Assembly: GCA_008360975.2 (NCBI GenBank)
Contig: CM039182.1
Location: forward strand, 84,475,405 to 84,539,404
Length of the DNA: 64,000 nt
Source: Lichenostomus cassidix
Lineage: Eukaryota > Chordata > Aves > Passeriformes > Meliphagidae
Direction: 5' to 3'
The notes beneath the pieces are model-generated. The model had not been told where the DNA came from and did no database searches. It saw only the letters and a list, made by a program, of their open reading frames with translations. The translations under genes were made by a program, and so were the position numbers. This document shows positions 13,009 through 25,149 of this stretch, one piece after another (position 1 is the first letter of the stretch; each line of letters begins with the position of its first letter).

Positions 13009-13152
13009 TTGAGATTAGCTCAGTTAGTGAGAGCCTGATGTTAATAATGCCAAGGTCATGGGTTTGAACCCTGTATGGGTCATTTATTTAAGAGCTGGAT
13101 TAGATGATCCTTCTGGGTCCCTTCAAACTCACGCTGTTCTGTGATTCTGTAA
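13009..13152 (+). mobile_element. tRNA-Ile-derived SINE with CR1-type tail (TguSINE1-like)
   Basis: The 5' half is a diverged tRNA-Ile: A box TAGCTCAGTTAG (13016-13027), anticodon-loop TTAATAA with the Ile anticodon AAT (13043-13045), CCAAGGTCATGG variable and T-arm region, B box GGTTTGAACCC (13061-13071), and acceptor end near ATGGGTCA. The 3' half (about 13090-13150) resembles a CR1 3' end: GGATTAGATGATCC, GGTCCCTTCAAACTC and two octamer-like units. A zebra finch SINE of this structure is known (TguSINE1). The CR1-like tail is thought to let CR1 reverse transcriptase mobilise it. The A and B boxes form an internal pol III promoter. Not a functional tRNA gene, because the arms are mismatched. 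Confidence 0.9.
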
Positions 13153-13573
13153 ATATCATGAAGCTGTATTTTTGAAGTAATGATTTTCAACCTTTTTCAG
13201 TTTACAGACCTCTAAATATTTCCCAAGACAGCTGTGGAATTTCATTCTACAAATTTAATACAAAGACAACTTTGAACATGTCCTACAGATTTCTATTTAC
13301 CATAGATAAAAGATTAAATATCTCACTTACACCCTAGCAAAGCAGGTAAATAAATCTGACCACTCACAAGGAGTGCTTTTGTGAATTTTGGTACAAGTTT
13401 TTGATGCTGCAGAAGGTGTTCAGAACATGCTTTTTTAGGTATCTCTTCCACAGAAGTGCTAAAGGCAGTGAAAAGAAATGTAACAAGAAGGAAGTGTTTT
13501 AGCCTCCCAATAAAGAATCACTACTTACATTAAATATTGCCACCATAATTACTCACCATAAGTGAATTGCTCT
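13153..13573. other. Non-coding spacer
   Basis: Nothing recognised between the SINE and the next CR1. Confidence 0.5.
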
Positions 13574-13985
13574 AATCATGGAATGATTTGGATTGAAAGG
13601 ACCCTTAAAGATCATCTAGTTCGAATCCCCTTGCAATTGACAGAGGCACCTTCCCCTACACTAGCTGCTCATAGCCCCATGCAACCTGCCCTTGAACATT
13701 TCCAGGGATGGGGCATTCACAACTTCTCTGGCCAGCAACCTCTTCCAGAGCCTCATGACCCTCACAGTAAAGAATTTCTTCCTAATATCTAAACCTACCC
13801 TCTTTTAGTTGGAAGCCATTCCCTTTTTCCTATCACTACAGACCCTTTTGAAAAGTTCCTCTCCAGCTCTCTTGTGGGCCCTCTTCAGGTACTGGAAGAT
13901 GCTATAAGGTCTCCACAGTGTCTTCTCTTCTCCAGGCTGAACACCACCAACCCTCTCAGTCTGTCTTCTCCACAAAAAAAGGAGG
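13574..13985 (-). mobile_element. CR1 LINE 3' fragment, minus strand
   Basis: In reverse complement this is a typical CR1 3' region. From its 3' end: ATCATGGAATGATTTGG (degenerate tail), the GGACCCTTAAAGATCATCTA block, then CATTTCCAGGGATGGGGCAT, the CAGTAAAGAATTTCTTCCTA block, and CTCTTCTCCAGGCTGAAC near 13925. It is truncated near 13985. The frames at 13562-13792 and 13805-14002 lie inside it and are not genes. Confidence 0.95.
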
Positions 13986-15284
13986 CATAGTTTGCAAAAC
14001 ATGTTAGATGTTTGTTGTTTCTTTTATTAAAAGCAAATTATTTGACTTGAAGGACTGCTGAAAAGATCACCAGATGGTGCTTTGTACTGACAGGCTGGAT
14101 TTGGCTGATAGCCAAAATGACTAGCAACTTACAGTGAGGTTCTTTAATTTGTACTTTCTCGTATTGGCAAAGCATATCAGTGCCACCTCAGCTGATTGGA
14201 CAGTCACTTAGAGTACTTGTCTGTCATGTTAGCATGCACAGTGTCTGTAACTGAAGTATAAAGAGTTCTTTCAAAATTCAGGGAATGAAAAGCTAGGAAA
14301 AACAATGAGCAGGAATATTTTTGACAGAAATTAACAGGCAAACACAGACTGGAAAGCTTCCTGCTGTGCCCCAAAGGCAAGCTCACTTAACCTTTTCAGT
14401 GCACTGGGCTTTTACCTTTAGGAAAGCCTAGAAGAAGGTTGAAGGTATCTGTACCAAGAAACCCCACTGTGTCCAAGAAGGAAATTACTCATGCTGCATA
14501 TTGTAGGGATTCAGACATATGGTGTGACCTTCTGAACAGAATCACGAAGCAATGGCTGAGAATTCAATAAACTACCAAACTTCCTACAGAAATTGTGCCT
14601 TTAAACACATAGGGACAGAGCAATATTAGGATGAAGAAATTCTAAAATATAATATAAGCACTTGAAAACAGTTTGTGAGCATTCAGAATCATGCCTGCTT
14701 TTTTTGATGACAGAAGTTATCTTTCTCCTTTTAGCTCAGAAGAACCAAATCAGACAGAATAAAAATAGAACTTTACTCCTTCCTTCAATTCAATTTAAAA
14801 GTCAATTAAATTCAAAGGAATAGAATAGATTCAAGATTCCCCCATGGAAATCATTTTAAGGCAGGGGTGGCAGTGTTGAGTGAATTTGTAGCACAGGAGA
14901 GATCAATAACTGAATGAAGTGACAATCTGTGAATGCAACACCAAAAAAAAGAAAGACAAAACTAAAGTCATTGGGTACTTGGAGGAATGGAAAGGCAGGT
15001 CTTCAGGAAGCTGTATGTAGACAGGCCCTCATGATAAGCCATATGACTTTCACTGGAGCTAAAAGCATTCCCTTGTGTTAAGCATTGCCACACTGAGAAA
15101 CAGTGTACAAAGAGATATGCAAGCAAAGGAGGACTGGATGTGGCAGCTCAAGAAAAGTGAAAGTTACCATTAGTGTCTCTGCTAGGCAGCGGTGTAAACA
15201 TAATTAAAGCTTACACAGTCATACTGATCATAGGTCTGTCATTCATTTCACACTTAACTTTGATTTTGTTGCCCAATTTTATCT
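13986..15284. other. AT-rich non-coding stretch
   Basis: Nothing recognised up to the LTR target site. Confidence 0.55.
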
Positions 15285-15289
15285 ATGTT
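15285..15289 (+). repeat. Target-site duplication, left copy (ATGTT)
   Basis: ATGTT directly precedes the LTR and is repeated exactly at 16354-16358. A 5-bp duplication fits ERVL/ERV3-type integration. Confidence 0.85.
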
Positions 15290-15483
15290 TGTATTGGCTT
15301 TGCATGGCCTGGGTTTTGGTAGAGGAGCAGTGGTGGTGGCTGGGGGGTGGCTACAGAGGTGGCTCCTGTGAGAAGCTGCGAGAAGCTTCCTCCAGCAGAG
15401 CCAATTCCTGCTGGCTCCAAAGATGGATGTGCCACTGGCCAAGGCTGGGACAATTAGAAATGGTGGTAACATCTCTGTGATAA

Positions 15484-15493
15484 CATATTTAAG
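15484..15493 (+). promoter_or_regulatory. TATA-like core promoter element of the solo LTR
   Basis: CATATTTAAG lies about 195 bp into the LTR, where a U3/R promoter would be expected. Activity is unknown. Confidence 0.4.
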
Positions 15494-16158
15494 AAAAATA
15501 AACAAAAGGGTTTTGCACAGTTGTAATTCCAGCCAGAGAAATCAGGGGGAGAACATGAGAGAAGAGCAACTCTGAAGACACCAAGGTCAATGGAAAAGGA
15601 CAGAGAGGACATGCTCCAGGTGCTAGAGCCAAGATACCTCTCAGCCTGTGGTACAGACCATGGTGAAGCTGCTGTGCCCCTGCAGCCCATGGAGATCCAT
15701 GGGGATGCAGAGATTCACCCACAGTCTGCAGAGGAGCCCCACCCTGGAGCAGGTGGATGCCTAGAGAAGGCTGTGATCCTGTGGGAGACCCATGGAGAGA
15801 GGGTCCCTGCTCCCATGCTGCAGCTGCCTGTCCTTGAAGCAGTTTGGGGAAGACTGTTGCCCATGGGATGGACTCACATTCCAGCAGTTTGCAGAGAGCT
15901 GTTGCTCCCAAGATGGACTCACATTGGAGGAGTTCATGGAGTTCATCTCCTGTGGGAGGGACCCCCAAGGTGCCATAGGGTAACAACTCTCAGTAGTGGG
16001 AGAAGCCTCAGGTGATGAATTGACCAAAACCTCCGTCTGTCTGTCTCCCTGCACCACTGGGGTAGGAGGTAGAAATGGGAAGGAAGAAGGGGTGGGGGAG
16101 AGAAGGTGTTTTTTAATATTTATTTTACTTCTCATGATCCTGCTCTCATTTTGTTAGT

Positions 16159-16164
16159 AATAAA
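16159..16164 (+). terminator. LTR polyadenylation signal AATAAA
   Basis: A canonical hexamer inside the LTR, downstream of the purine-rich stretch and about 190 bp before the LTR end. This is the position expected for the R-region signal. Confidence 0.55.
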
Positions 16165-16353
16165 TTCACTTCATATCTCTAAGTTGAGCCCGTTTTGCCC
16201 ATGATGATGAGCATTTGATGAGTAATCACTCCTGGTCTTTATCTCTACCCATTAAACCATCATCATATTTTCTTTCCTCTGTCCAGCTGTAGAGGGGAGT
16301 GAGTGGGTGGCTTTGGCGGGTACCTGACATCTGACCTGGGTCAACCCACAACA

Positions 16354-16358
16354 ATGTT
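16354..16358 (+). repeat. Target-site duplication, right copy (ATGTT)
   Basis: Exact copy of 15285-15289, immediately after the terminal CA of the LTR. Confidence 0.85.
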
Positions 16359-19300
16359 TGATACCAGGATAGACCTTTAAAAGTCCTTGCTGGCATCAGG
16401 GGCAAAAACAAAAGAAATTAAAAACAGGTAGGCTAGGAGATACTCCAACAGAAAAAGGAAGTTGTAGCCTAAGCCCAACAAAAATTATTTGACAATATAG
16501 AGTCTTCATGCAAGATAGAAAGACTAAACCTGGCTTTTTAAGTTCTTCCAGTTGTAAACTATTAACATGCTAAATTAATATTAAAAAATATATCTTCCAT
16601 TTAATACATAAAAACATGCAGATACTTACATCACCATGTCCTAAAAAATTGGCAATAACAAAATCTTTGAAAACATGGTTTTCTTACAACTGGAGATACT
16701 GTGCTATTTTGCACTTTACTTCAATGACTGGTTGTGTTCAATATATCAAAAAAAATCCATATTTAATATAAATATAACTAAAGAAATAATACATACATAT
16801 TTGCAGATGGTAAACACCTTCAGATTTATAGGCACTGTGTTGCATTTTGCTCACATATATGTCACATGTCTTTACTTCTCACATCAATTATAAGCTTGTT
16901 GTAAAAGGACAAAAACATTATACAGGATGAAAATAAACTTCACAGCCAATGTTTAATTGCATCATAAAACCAAACACGTAAAAAAGTTGAAGAATTTTCA
17001 TAATAAATCTTATAGTTCTGAATCTCACTTTAATTAACATAATTAAATCTAGTACCTCCTTTTAGAAATACTAGACTTCAGCTGAAAAAGGAGCTTAATC
17101 TGAAGTTTAGAAATACTGCAGACAGTACTATATCTGCACTAAAGCCAAATGACAACAAAAATGCATCCCATTTCAGAGGTATCATTGGCTTGTGTTCCTG
17201 GCCAAATTCCAGTTTAGAGTTTATGCTCTTTTTATACGTCTTTCAATATACAAAAAAAATCTTAAAGGCATACATGTCACTCATATTTATAACTGATATA
17301 CATGTCTTGCACTGTCTCTCTGTGCAGGCATAAAATTCATCCGCAGTGTGGGTTTTTTCCCCTCTGTTTACCTAGAACAGATATTTGGTAGACTAAAACA
17401 ATCTTGGAACACAAAATCCACAAGCATATACATGCACCTGACTTTAGACTGTATTTTGTACCTTCCTTACCAGCAAGAACAACTAAATGAATTGTTCTCC
17501 CTGCTCCATAACTTTTCCTTTTTGGAGCCTTGTGATGTGCTATATTGTACTACCACTGCAACATCTCTTGTGCTAAGCTGGCTTCCCACTTTGCAGGTTC
17601 AGGAAGTCTCTGACATGCTGTTGCACCATGCCAGTGTATGGAAACACAAGGCTTCTCCTAAAGAAGCCTCTGGCTGTGGGTAACACCCCATCACATAATC
17701 TGCCATACAGTTATGTTCCCATCACGTGGTCTGCACTGGGGAAGAGGAGAGGTCTGTAATTTACATTTTTCCATACAGTATATCCTGTTTAAATGATGTA
17801 ACATCAAAAAATACAGTGTGGGGGGAAAGGAGGTGATACTCTAGAGATCATGTGATGTTCCTTAAAGATCAGAGATTCTGAAGTAATGAATAACTCTAGT
17901 TCATGGGTTTTGCTAAAATCAAATGCAAGTTGCTCATCTGCTGCACAGAACTGGGTTGTCAGTGATCTATTAGGTCCCAGTTATGGACTGCTGTCCTTGA
18001 GGAACTAATCAGATCACTGTAAAATTGCCCTAGTTCTCCCTGATTATCAAACTATACTAAAATGAATTCACAGATGAATGGACAAAAGTCAATAAAAATG
18101 TTTTCACCACAATGCTGCTTGTTTCACCACAATCGAATACCTTGACTCTACTTACAGCAGGAAGAACATATCTTGAAAACTGATCATGTAAAAATAAATT
18201 CAACAGCCCCACACATGGAATATGGCACAAATAATCACCAGATTAGAAAGCTTTAACAGTTAATGATCAGATTTTACAGAGTTTTGGTGATTTTAGCTTT
18301 ACATGCTACCTATGTTATTATCTTCATTTTTATATTTTATTACTAAATTTTCTTTTTTCAGAATGAAGAGTATCACCAGAAGACAACGGAATTAGGAGTT
18401 TGCAATTTTCATGCTTGATTCTTTCTCAGCTATATAGGTTTTACAATGAGTAGTCTATGAGCACTTATTACCCAGCTGTGGCAGAGTGTTCATGATTACT
18501 CAAGTGCATACCTCTGGACCAAGGATACTATGAAACTGCTCTGTGTAATAATTAGCCCATGTAAAAATAATCAGTGCAGAGTTAATTAAAGTGCATGTTT
18601 TCAATACACTTTCAGTCATAATTATGTGTAATAGTGCATTTTCTTGTCCACTTGAAAAGGAGAAGGAGGAAGAATCAAAATATTAGTCCTGGAAAACCAG
18701 ACCTGCTCCTGTTTGCTGGTTCTGAATGTGGAACTATGACTAGGGTATATTCCCTATTGTTGGTCAAACAATATCTCTTACTACCAGAGCTCTCAACAAG
18801 AAAGTTAATTTTCTAAGGCTCTGGCAGAGAAAAAGCAAGCAAAGCTGTTTTGCTGCCCTAAGAACCTGCTCATGTCAGTCATTCTGACAGATGGCTCTAG
18901 TCAGACTATCATACCTACCAAACTGGACACAAAGATTATCACCATTCGTGCTGGAGCTCTGGACTTGTATTGAATCACCAGCTGCACAGGACTGACCTGC
19001 ATTGCTGGACTCTGGATTTAAAATGGGTTAGAGCTCCTTTTCACCTGTTTCATGTGAAGAATATTAAAAAAAAAAAAAAAAAAAAGAAAAACAACTATCA
19101 TAAATTGGCTGTAAGTAAAGCCATTATTAAATTTACACATCACTATAATGATAAAATTGAACAAAAGTAGATAATAAATTATGACAATAATAAAAATCCT
19201 ATAAGCTTACACTATCACAGAAAAAAAGCCGCAGTGTCTGGAAGCTGCTTCTCCTTCAGGTTGTCACATATTAAAGAGAACCTGCAGGTACATGTGGAGG

Positions 19301-20339
19301 GTTAAAACAGAAACTGTCCTTGCATACACAGCATGCACTACAACATATCTTTATATTCCAGTGTGCAGCAGGGACAACGGAAAGCAGTTTTTCTTAAACC
19401 ATAAGTAATAGTTATGAGGTAGGATGCAGAGTGATTAATCAAACTTGCCAAAGCTCTCTAAGTTTTGGGCCCTAAACTCCAAAGAAATCTCCATCTGTCT
19501 CACTCTAACCTTTCCCATGCATACAGAATGATCAAGGTAGAGTTGTAGCTGCAGTCTCTAGGCACAAGAATGAATTTAAACCTAATACTATAAGAAAACA
19601 CTTTAATGAAATTTGCCAAGTACTACCAAAACTATTTTGCAGGTAGGAAGTGTATGTGATTTTGCTTTAGCTGAGTTTGCAGCTTTTCAGTGTGTTCTCA
19701 CAAATGTTCAAGCAGCTGAATATGGACTGCTGACTAGTCAATAAATGCTTATCCTGAATCATTCAGGATAATAGATTTAAAGTTGTATTTATCTTTGAAG
19801 GTTACTGATTATATTTTAGACCTCAAGAAGGACTTAAGAGACTTTTTTCCTCACCCTGTCCATTAGGTCTAATTAAAAAAACTACCACTTACAATATTTC
19901 CCAACCAGTGATTTTATGTAAATATTTCCAAAAATCAGACTTGTCCAAAAAAAGAAGAAAAATATTAAAATATTGCATGAATTTTCAAGCAACCTTTTCT
20001 TTCCTGTTGTCATAAAAATTTTCAAATTTACATTCAGCCCACATTCAGAATTTGCAAGCAGAAAGTATTGAGACAAATTACTTTAAGCTATTATCTATGG
20101 TTGTATTTTCAAGCTATTTTTCAGGTAAGTCTGCAAAATGAACTGATGTACCAGAAATTTATTTACATCTTCCCAGTTGTACAAGACTTAAAGGCAGATG
20201 ATTCTTCAAAGTTGTGGCTCTGGGACTGTATCCCACTCTTAATTGCCATTTTGAAAAAGTTAGCAAATCTCAAAATTTTCTAGGGTTGAGAAAAAGCTGG
20301 AAAACTACCTGTTTAGCCTTTCATGAGAAACAAAAGACA
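16359..20339. other. AT-rich non-coding stretch with A20 tract
   Basis: No gene or repeat family recognised. A run of 20 A at 19066-19085 follows AGAATATT. The frame at 17348-17683 (111 codons) has no visible domain or splice context. Confidence 0.5.
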
Positions 20340-20760
20340 TGACACAAAATAAAACTTCCCCCTCCACCCCCAGTTTTCCTAAACTGCAAAGTGGCCTTAT
20401 GACTTTCAGCAGGATGACAAGCGATCATCTGGCGAGATACCAATCTGGCAAGTAGAGATTCTGGCCAGCTGGCCAAGAACATGGCTGGCTCCTGCCCAGC
20501 TCTCCTGCTGCCCAGCTCCTGACTTCCTGACAGCTTCCACCATTCTCCCCCAGCCAAATGCCTTATCCTCTCGCTGGCTGCTTGATTTGCCGTGGCTCTG
20601 TGCTCTGCCTGTTCGGCTGGCTGGTAGAAAGGCTTGTGCTTGCTCTCCAGCTCCCCAGATGCACAGGCACCCATCTGGTGTTTGGGATTTCCAACAGAGA
20701 GATGGGGTAAAACAGACCATTAGCCTTTGCCAGAGATTCCAGACTGCTGACATTTAATTC
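20340..20760. other. Compositionally distinct, less AT-rich patch of unknown identity
   Basis: Within AT-rich surroundings this stretch is rich in CTGGC, CAGCTC and CCAGC words. It gives overlapping minus-strand frames of 74-117 codons (20321-20787). No domain, LTR end or CR1 motif is recognisable. It could be an unrecognised repeat, a non-coding exon or a regulatory element. Confidence 0.4.
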
Positions 20761-23700
20761 CAACGTAAAACAAACCAAAGACTCCACAACTCAGGATTGC
20801 CTATGAAAGGGCGATTCCATTTCCTCTTGTCAGCTCTGACTGAAGACTAAACAGTATAGAAACAGACTGTAGTGTTTTTCCATTTTCAGTAGTATCCTAG
20901 TCCATGCATCAGTAAGACATTCTTTGGAATAAGATGACACTAGATTGAAATAGATTTTGTAAGAAAATCATTTATGAAGGTCCATATTCTGCATCCCTTA
21001 ATGGGGAGGCAATATGCAAAACACATTATAAAAATCAGGAATAACCAGTGAGTGTATTCTCCTGCTTAAATGAAAAGGAAAATAAAAAAATAAAGAAAGA
21101 ACATTAAGAAAGAAAATTAAAACTCCAAAGATCTCAGATTAAATGTCCATGGAAAGAGAGTGCAATATAAAATGGCGTTCTGATGTTTGCGTAGGAAGCT
21201 TTTCTTCAAATTAAGTCTTCAGAATCTTTCCTGTATATCAAAGGCATGCAAAAACAACTTTTAGTGGTCTCAGTTAATATATATATTTATATATACATTA
21301 TGTATATAATTTTGGGAAAAAAACCCTCACCATAAGATGACAATTCTACTGACTGACCTGGCTGGGTTTCCCTCTACCATGGTGAAGATATCCGACCACA
21401 CTGGTAAGCATATGTATTTAACATTCCATCATGCATGACTCCTTCCAGGGTTACAGGAATAAATAAAATGGAATGTAAGCTAGAATATAATACAGGTTTT
21501 GTGTTTCCACAACATGATATTCTTAAGCAGTAACAAATGCTCCCTGCAAGTTTTTTCTGCCTGACCCCCCTCCCACTGCTACCACCCAAAAAAGCAGTTG
21601 TTGCAGTTTGTGGAAGAAACCAAAATGATTTTCACTGACAACAAGCAAAACCCAAGAGACCTATAGCTAAAGGAACTTAGATGTACCAGGCCATCCTACT
21701 TCAACTCAGTGCTACCATCTAAAGAAAATTAATTATTTCTTTCAATGCAACAAAGAGGACACTACTTAGGGAAAACAAAGACCATGAAAGTTACTCACAA
21801 AGGAGGAAATGGAAGTCTTCAATCAGCCTGCAGAGATCTATGACTATTTATCCATGGTTTGAGCTGTGTTAAAATCTCCATTCCCTCTTCCTGCCGCCTG
21901 CTGTACAGCACTGAAATATGGATTCTTGGAGATTCTGGGGTTTGTTTAGTTATTTCAGTACTCATAACCCATACTAGCAATGAATATTTACAAGAAAGTT
22001 AAACAAAAATTTTCTCAGGCATTAAATTATCTTACAATTTATTCAACAGCCTAGACCAAATTGGATTCACAAAACTGGCATATTAACACTGAGTCTAATA
22101 AAATTATGAGGATAGGTATGGCTTTATTAGTTATAATCTTCCTTGGATGAGTTTAGAAATTGTTAAGAACATGAAGAAATACAGATGAAACCTTCATAGT
22201 TTACATATTCCCTTTTAGCAAAACTGTCACAGGTTTATTTCATTATTGACTCTGAACATTTTAGTGAGAAATGGTTGGGGCTGACCCAGTTCCTTATGGG
22301 ACCTCACACAGCTCAGCCCTAGGGAAAGGAAAAAGGAGAAAGAATGAAGGAGGCTGCCAGGGAAAGAATTTTTCATGTTCAGATCTTATTTCTATCATGC
22401 ACAGGATTGGATGAGACAGAATTGGATGAGATATAATCATGCAATGTCACCTACATTTATTAAGCAATGCTGGGAAATAAATATATTCATTATCAAGGCG
22501 TATTCCTGTTTATTAGTCTGTGGAATATGGAGCCATGGAGAAAACCCTCACTTATTCTAATGAAAGACAAAATATTTTTTAATAGATTAAGTACATTTTC
22601 ACTATAGAAAAGGTGGAATCCAAGACTTATGAAGGTAAGCATTCTGTATTTTAAGATATGGGAATAATATAGGAGTACTCAGCTAAGATCATCTCTTCAT
22701 ATTGCCTTGGAAATCTGTTACATGAGCTAATGGATGTCTTATTAGCTGAAAATGGGTGTGTGGTACAACTTTCCATATTTAGGTGAAACTGGCATTTCAA
22801 TGCATAACAACATTGCACAGTGTAACAGTGTGACATGCTGAAATGATAAAATGCCAGGTCTCTGAAGCAGAATTGAAGAAATGAAAAATTACATTGAGCT
22901 AGAAAAAATGTTGCTAGATTATACAGCAGTCAGCCCATTTCCCTCTCCTCCCGACTTCCTTCCTCCCCAAAAAAGAAATCAACTATTTTTATTCTGAAGA
23001 TATTCAACAATGCCATCATGAGCATTATTACAGGCACCTGAGAGATTCTTGCACCATTCTTTCTGGTAAGGAATGAAATGTTTGCTTGATGAATTGAAAT
23101 TTTTAGCCTGTTTTTCTATGCATATTTTTTTATTCCTGACTTTTAATCTAGCAGCTCTCCTATTTTCCAACCACAGAATGATTTTCAAACACCCATCCTT
23201 CTTGCTAGATCAAAACATGCACTGGCACTGACAGTTTGCAGATTTTCCTTTTAAACTTCGTAAGCCAGCTAGACCACTTTCCACGGCAATATGAATCACA
23301 AGGACGAAAGTTTGGGAATTACTTTGTTGAACCGAATTTAGAGTCAAGAGAAAAAATTCCCAGTGTGAATTCAGGCTAATATTATAACAAAAAAACAAGA
23401 AGAGGATAATACTGATGGTAGCTTCATAGTGAAACTTTCCAAATGTTTTTTTTTTTTTTCCAGCTTCCTTTAGGCCTCCATTAAGATGTGTTTTCTTCAG
23501 CAGTGTTGGATTAGGACTGGCACACATTAGCAATCTTGACTCACCATGCAAGGAGCTAGTGAAAGATATTAGTACATCGCAGATAGCCAATATTTACAGA
23601 ATGGATTACTTTCATGTTTAATGTAAAAATCTTTTTTTTGTCCATCTTCAGAAAATGAATTTTATAGTTCTGGAAGTTATTTGTTTGTTCAGCAACAGGA

Positions 23701-24257
23701 CTAAAACAACAACACTGCATGAAATTTCTGCAAAGTCATATCTATTTCCACGTTTTCCTTGGGGGAAAAAAAACCCCGACACTATTCTAAATTTGATGCA
23801 CACTCTTCACAAAGAATGTTTGATACACCAAACAGCTGCCCCAGCACTTTCTCACAGCAAAATTGCAGTGCCATGGACAAATTAAGCTCTCAAAGAAAAA
23901 TAGTTTGGAGCAGAGGGGTATGTGTACAGATTCCTTCCTTCCACATTCCTGTAGTTGCAAACAAGGAATTAGTTGCAGCTTGTCCAAACCAGACTGTAGT
24001 AAAAAGATGAGGTCTTGCATACTTTGTGGATCCATGGAATTGCATGGGTTTCCCCTTCCGTGGAGCACTATTGGCTGAAAAGTACTCTGTGAAATAACCA
24101 CAAAAAACCCCAGAAAACCCGATGGTATTTACTTGCTTCAGACGAATCTGTCACTCAGGTGACAAGTACAACAGTTTTCAAGTTTAATGAGCTATCTTCC
24201 AAATTTCTGCATGTTATCATCTTTATACCAGATTGTATTACCAGATGTATGACGCAT
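20761..24257. other. AT-rich non-coding stretch
   Basis: Nothing recognised. A T14 tract lies at 23446-23459. The minus frame at 23210-23590 (126 codons) spans that tract, has no domain and is taken as chance. Confidence 0.5.
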
Positions 24258-24500
24258 GTGTCAAAGGAGGTTTATGTTAGATATTAAGAAAAAGTTCTTC
24301 ACCCAGAGGGTGGTTGGGCACTGGAACAAACTCCCCAGGGAAGTGGTCACAGCCCCAAGTCAGACAGAGTTCAAGAAGCTTTTGGAAAATGGTCTCAGGC
24401 ACATGGTGTGACTCTTCGGTCGTCCTGTGTAGGGACAGGAGTTAAATTTTAAGGATGTGTGTGGGTCCCTTTAAACTCAGGATATTCTATCATTACATGT
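24258..24500 (+). mobile_element. CR1 LINE 3'-terminal fragment
   Basis: TTAGATATTAAGAAAAAGTT, CACCCAGAGGGTGGTTGGGC, CTCCCCAGGGAAGTGGTCAC and AGTTCAAGAAGCTTTTGG run into GGTCGTCCTGTGTAGGGAC and a degenerate tail (GATATTCTATCATTACA). This is the last 240 bp of a CR1, related to the end of the copy at 1625-2978. Confidence 0.93.
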
Positions 24501-25149
24501 TTAGGAGGTCAGCAAGAGAGGAAAAAATAGGGGAAAGTCTGCTCCATGATGAGCACATTTCTTCAATTTACCATTATTCATAACAGTCAGAGTTCTACTT
24601 TTTGCTAACCTATTTTGGAAATACTTGAAAAATGAACTGGTTTGCCAAACTGTTCTCAGTTTTATTGACATATTTCATTTATATTGTTTGGTCACCTTCC
24701 AGAAATAATTATTTCAATTTTGGAAGCCACTAGACATATAAAGAAAATATGCATTTTAAAATATACATGCATGCAGGTATGCACACATTAATATACATTT
24801 ATATGTATATAAATATAAAGAAAAACAAAAGCTACATGAGAATGAGAGATTTTTCTTTTACCACATTTGTTACTTTTAGCCCAAAGCAATTCAGACATTT
24901 TTCCTGTTTTCTTTTATTTTTGTTGCATTTTGAAAGTATAAACTAAGTTTGAAATTTCAGACTTTCACAAAAACTAGAAACCCCAACTCTGTTCTGTTAT
25001 AAATTGCTATCTGACTGTATTGTTTTGTGCCTTTGTGATCACCAATAACTCATTCATTGTCCTTGCCCTGCTTATTACACGTCTCGGTACATTTGCAACT
25101 AAAATTCCATTCGCAGGACACAATGTCTCATACTGTCAACCCAAACCCA
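24501..25149. other. AT-rich non-coding spacer
   Basis: Contains an AT/CA-rich low-complexity stretch (about 24760-24830) with TGCATG and TATATA words. Nothing else recognised. Confidence 0.5.

Larger units (their letters stand above)
15290..16353 (+). mobile_element. Complete solo LTR of an avian ERVL-type endogenous retrovirus, about 1,064 bp
   Basis: It starts TGTATTGGCTTTGCATGGC and ends GGGTCAACCCACAACA, the two ends of a large avian LTR family I associate with ERVL. It is flanked by perfect ATGTT duplications. Inside: a TATA-like ATATTTAAG at 15485-15493; a GC-richer region with imperfect 40-45-bp repeats (about 15650-15960; GATGGACTCACATT at 15867 and 15912); a poly-G/purine stretch near 16080; a polyadenylation signal AATAAA at 16159-16164; and a U5-like end. 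No internal retroviral genes remain, so it arose by LTR-LTR recombination. Both-strand frames of 120-165 codons (15489-15986, 15590-16015, 15761-16135) come from the repeat array and have no recognised protein similarity. Confidence 0.92.

Noticed and set aside
13009..13085. Functional tRNA-Ile gene
   Set aside because: The acceptor and D arms are mismatched, and a CR1-like tail follows directly; this is the SINE head.
15489..16135. Overlapping frames of 124-165 codons on both strands
   Set aside because: They lie wholly within the solo LTR and follow its GC-rich tandem array.
19020..19085. Processed retrocopy ending in A20
   Set aside because: No parental gene recognised upstream of the A-run and no target duplication seen. 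CR1 machinery does not normally make poly(A) retrocopies.
20122..20130. Perfect splice donor CAGGTAAGT
   Set aside because: Isolated consensus with no matching acceptor or coding frame nearby.
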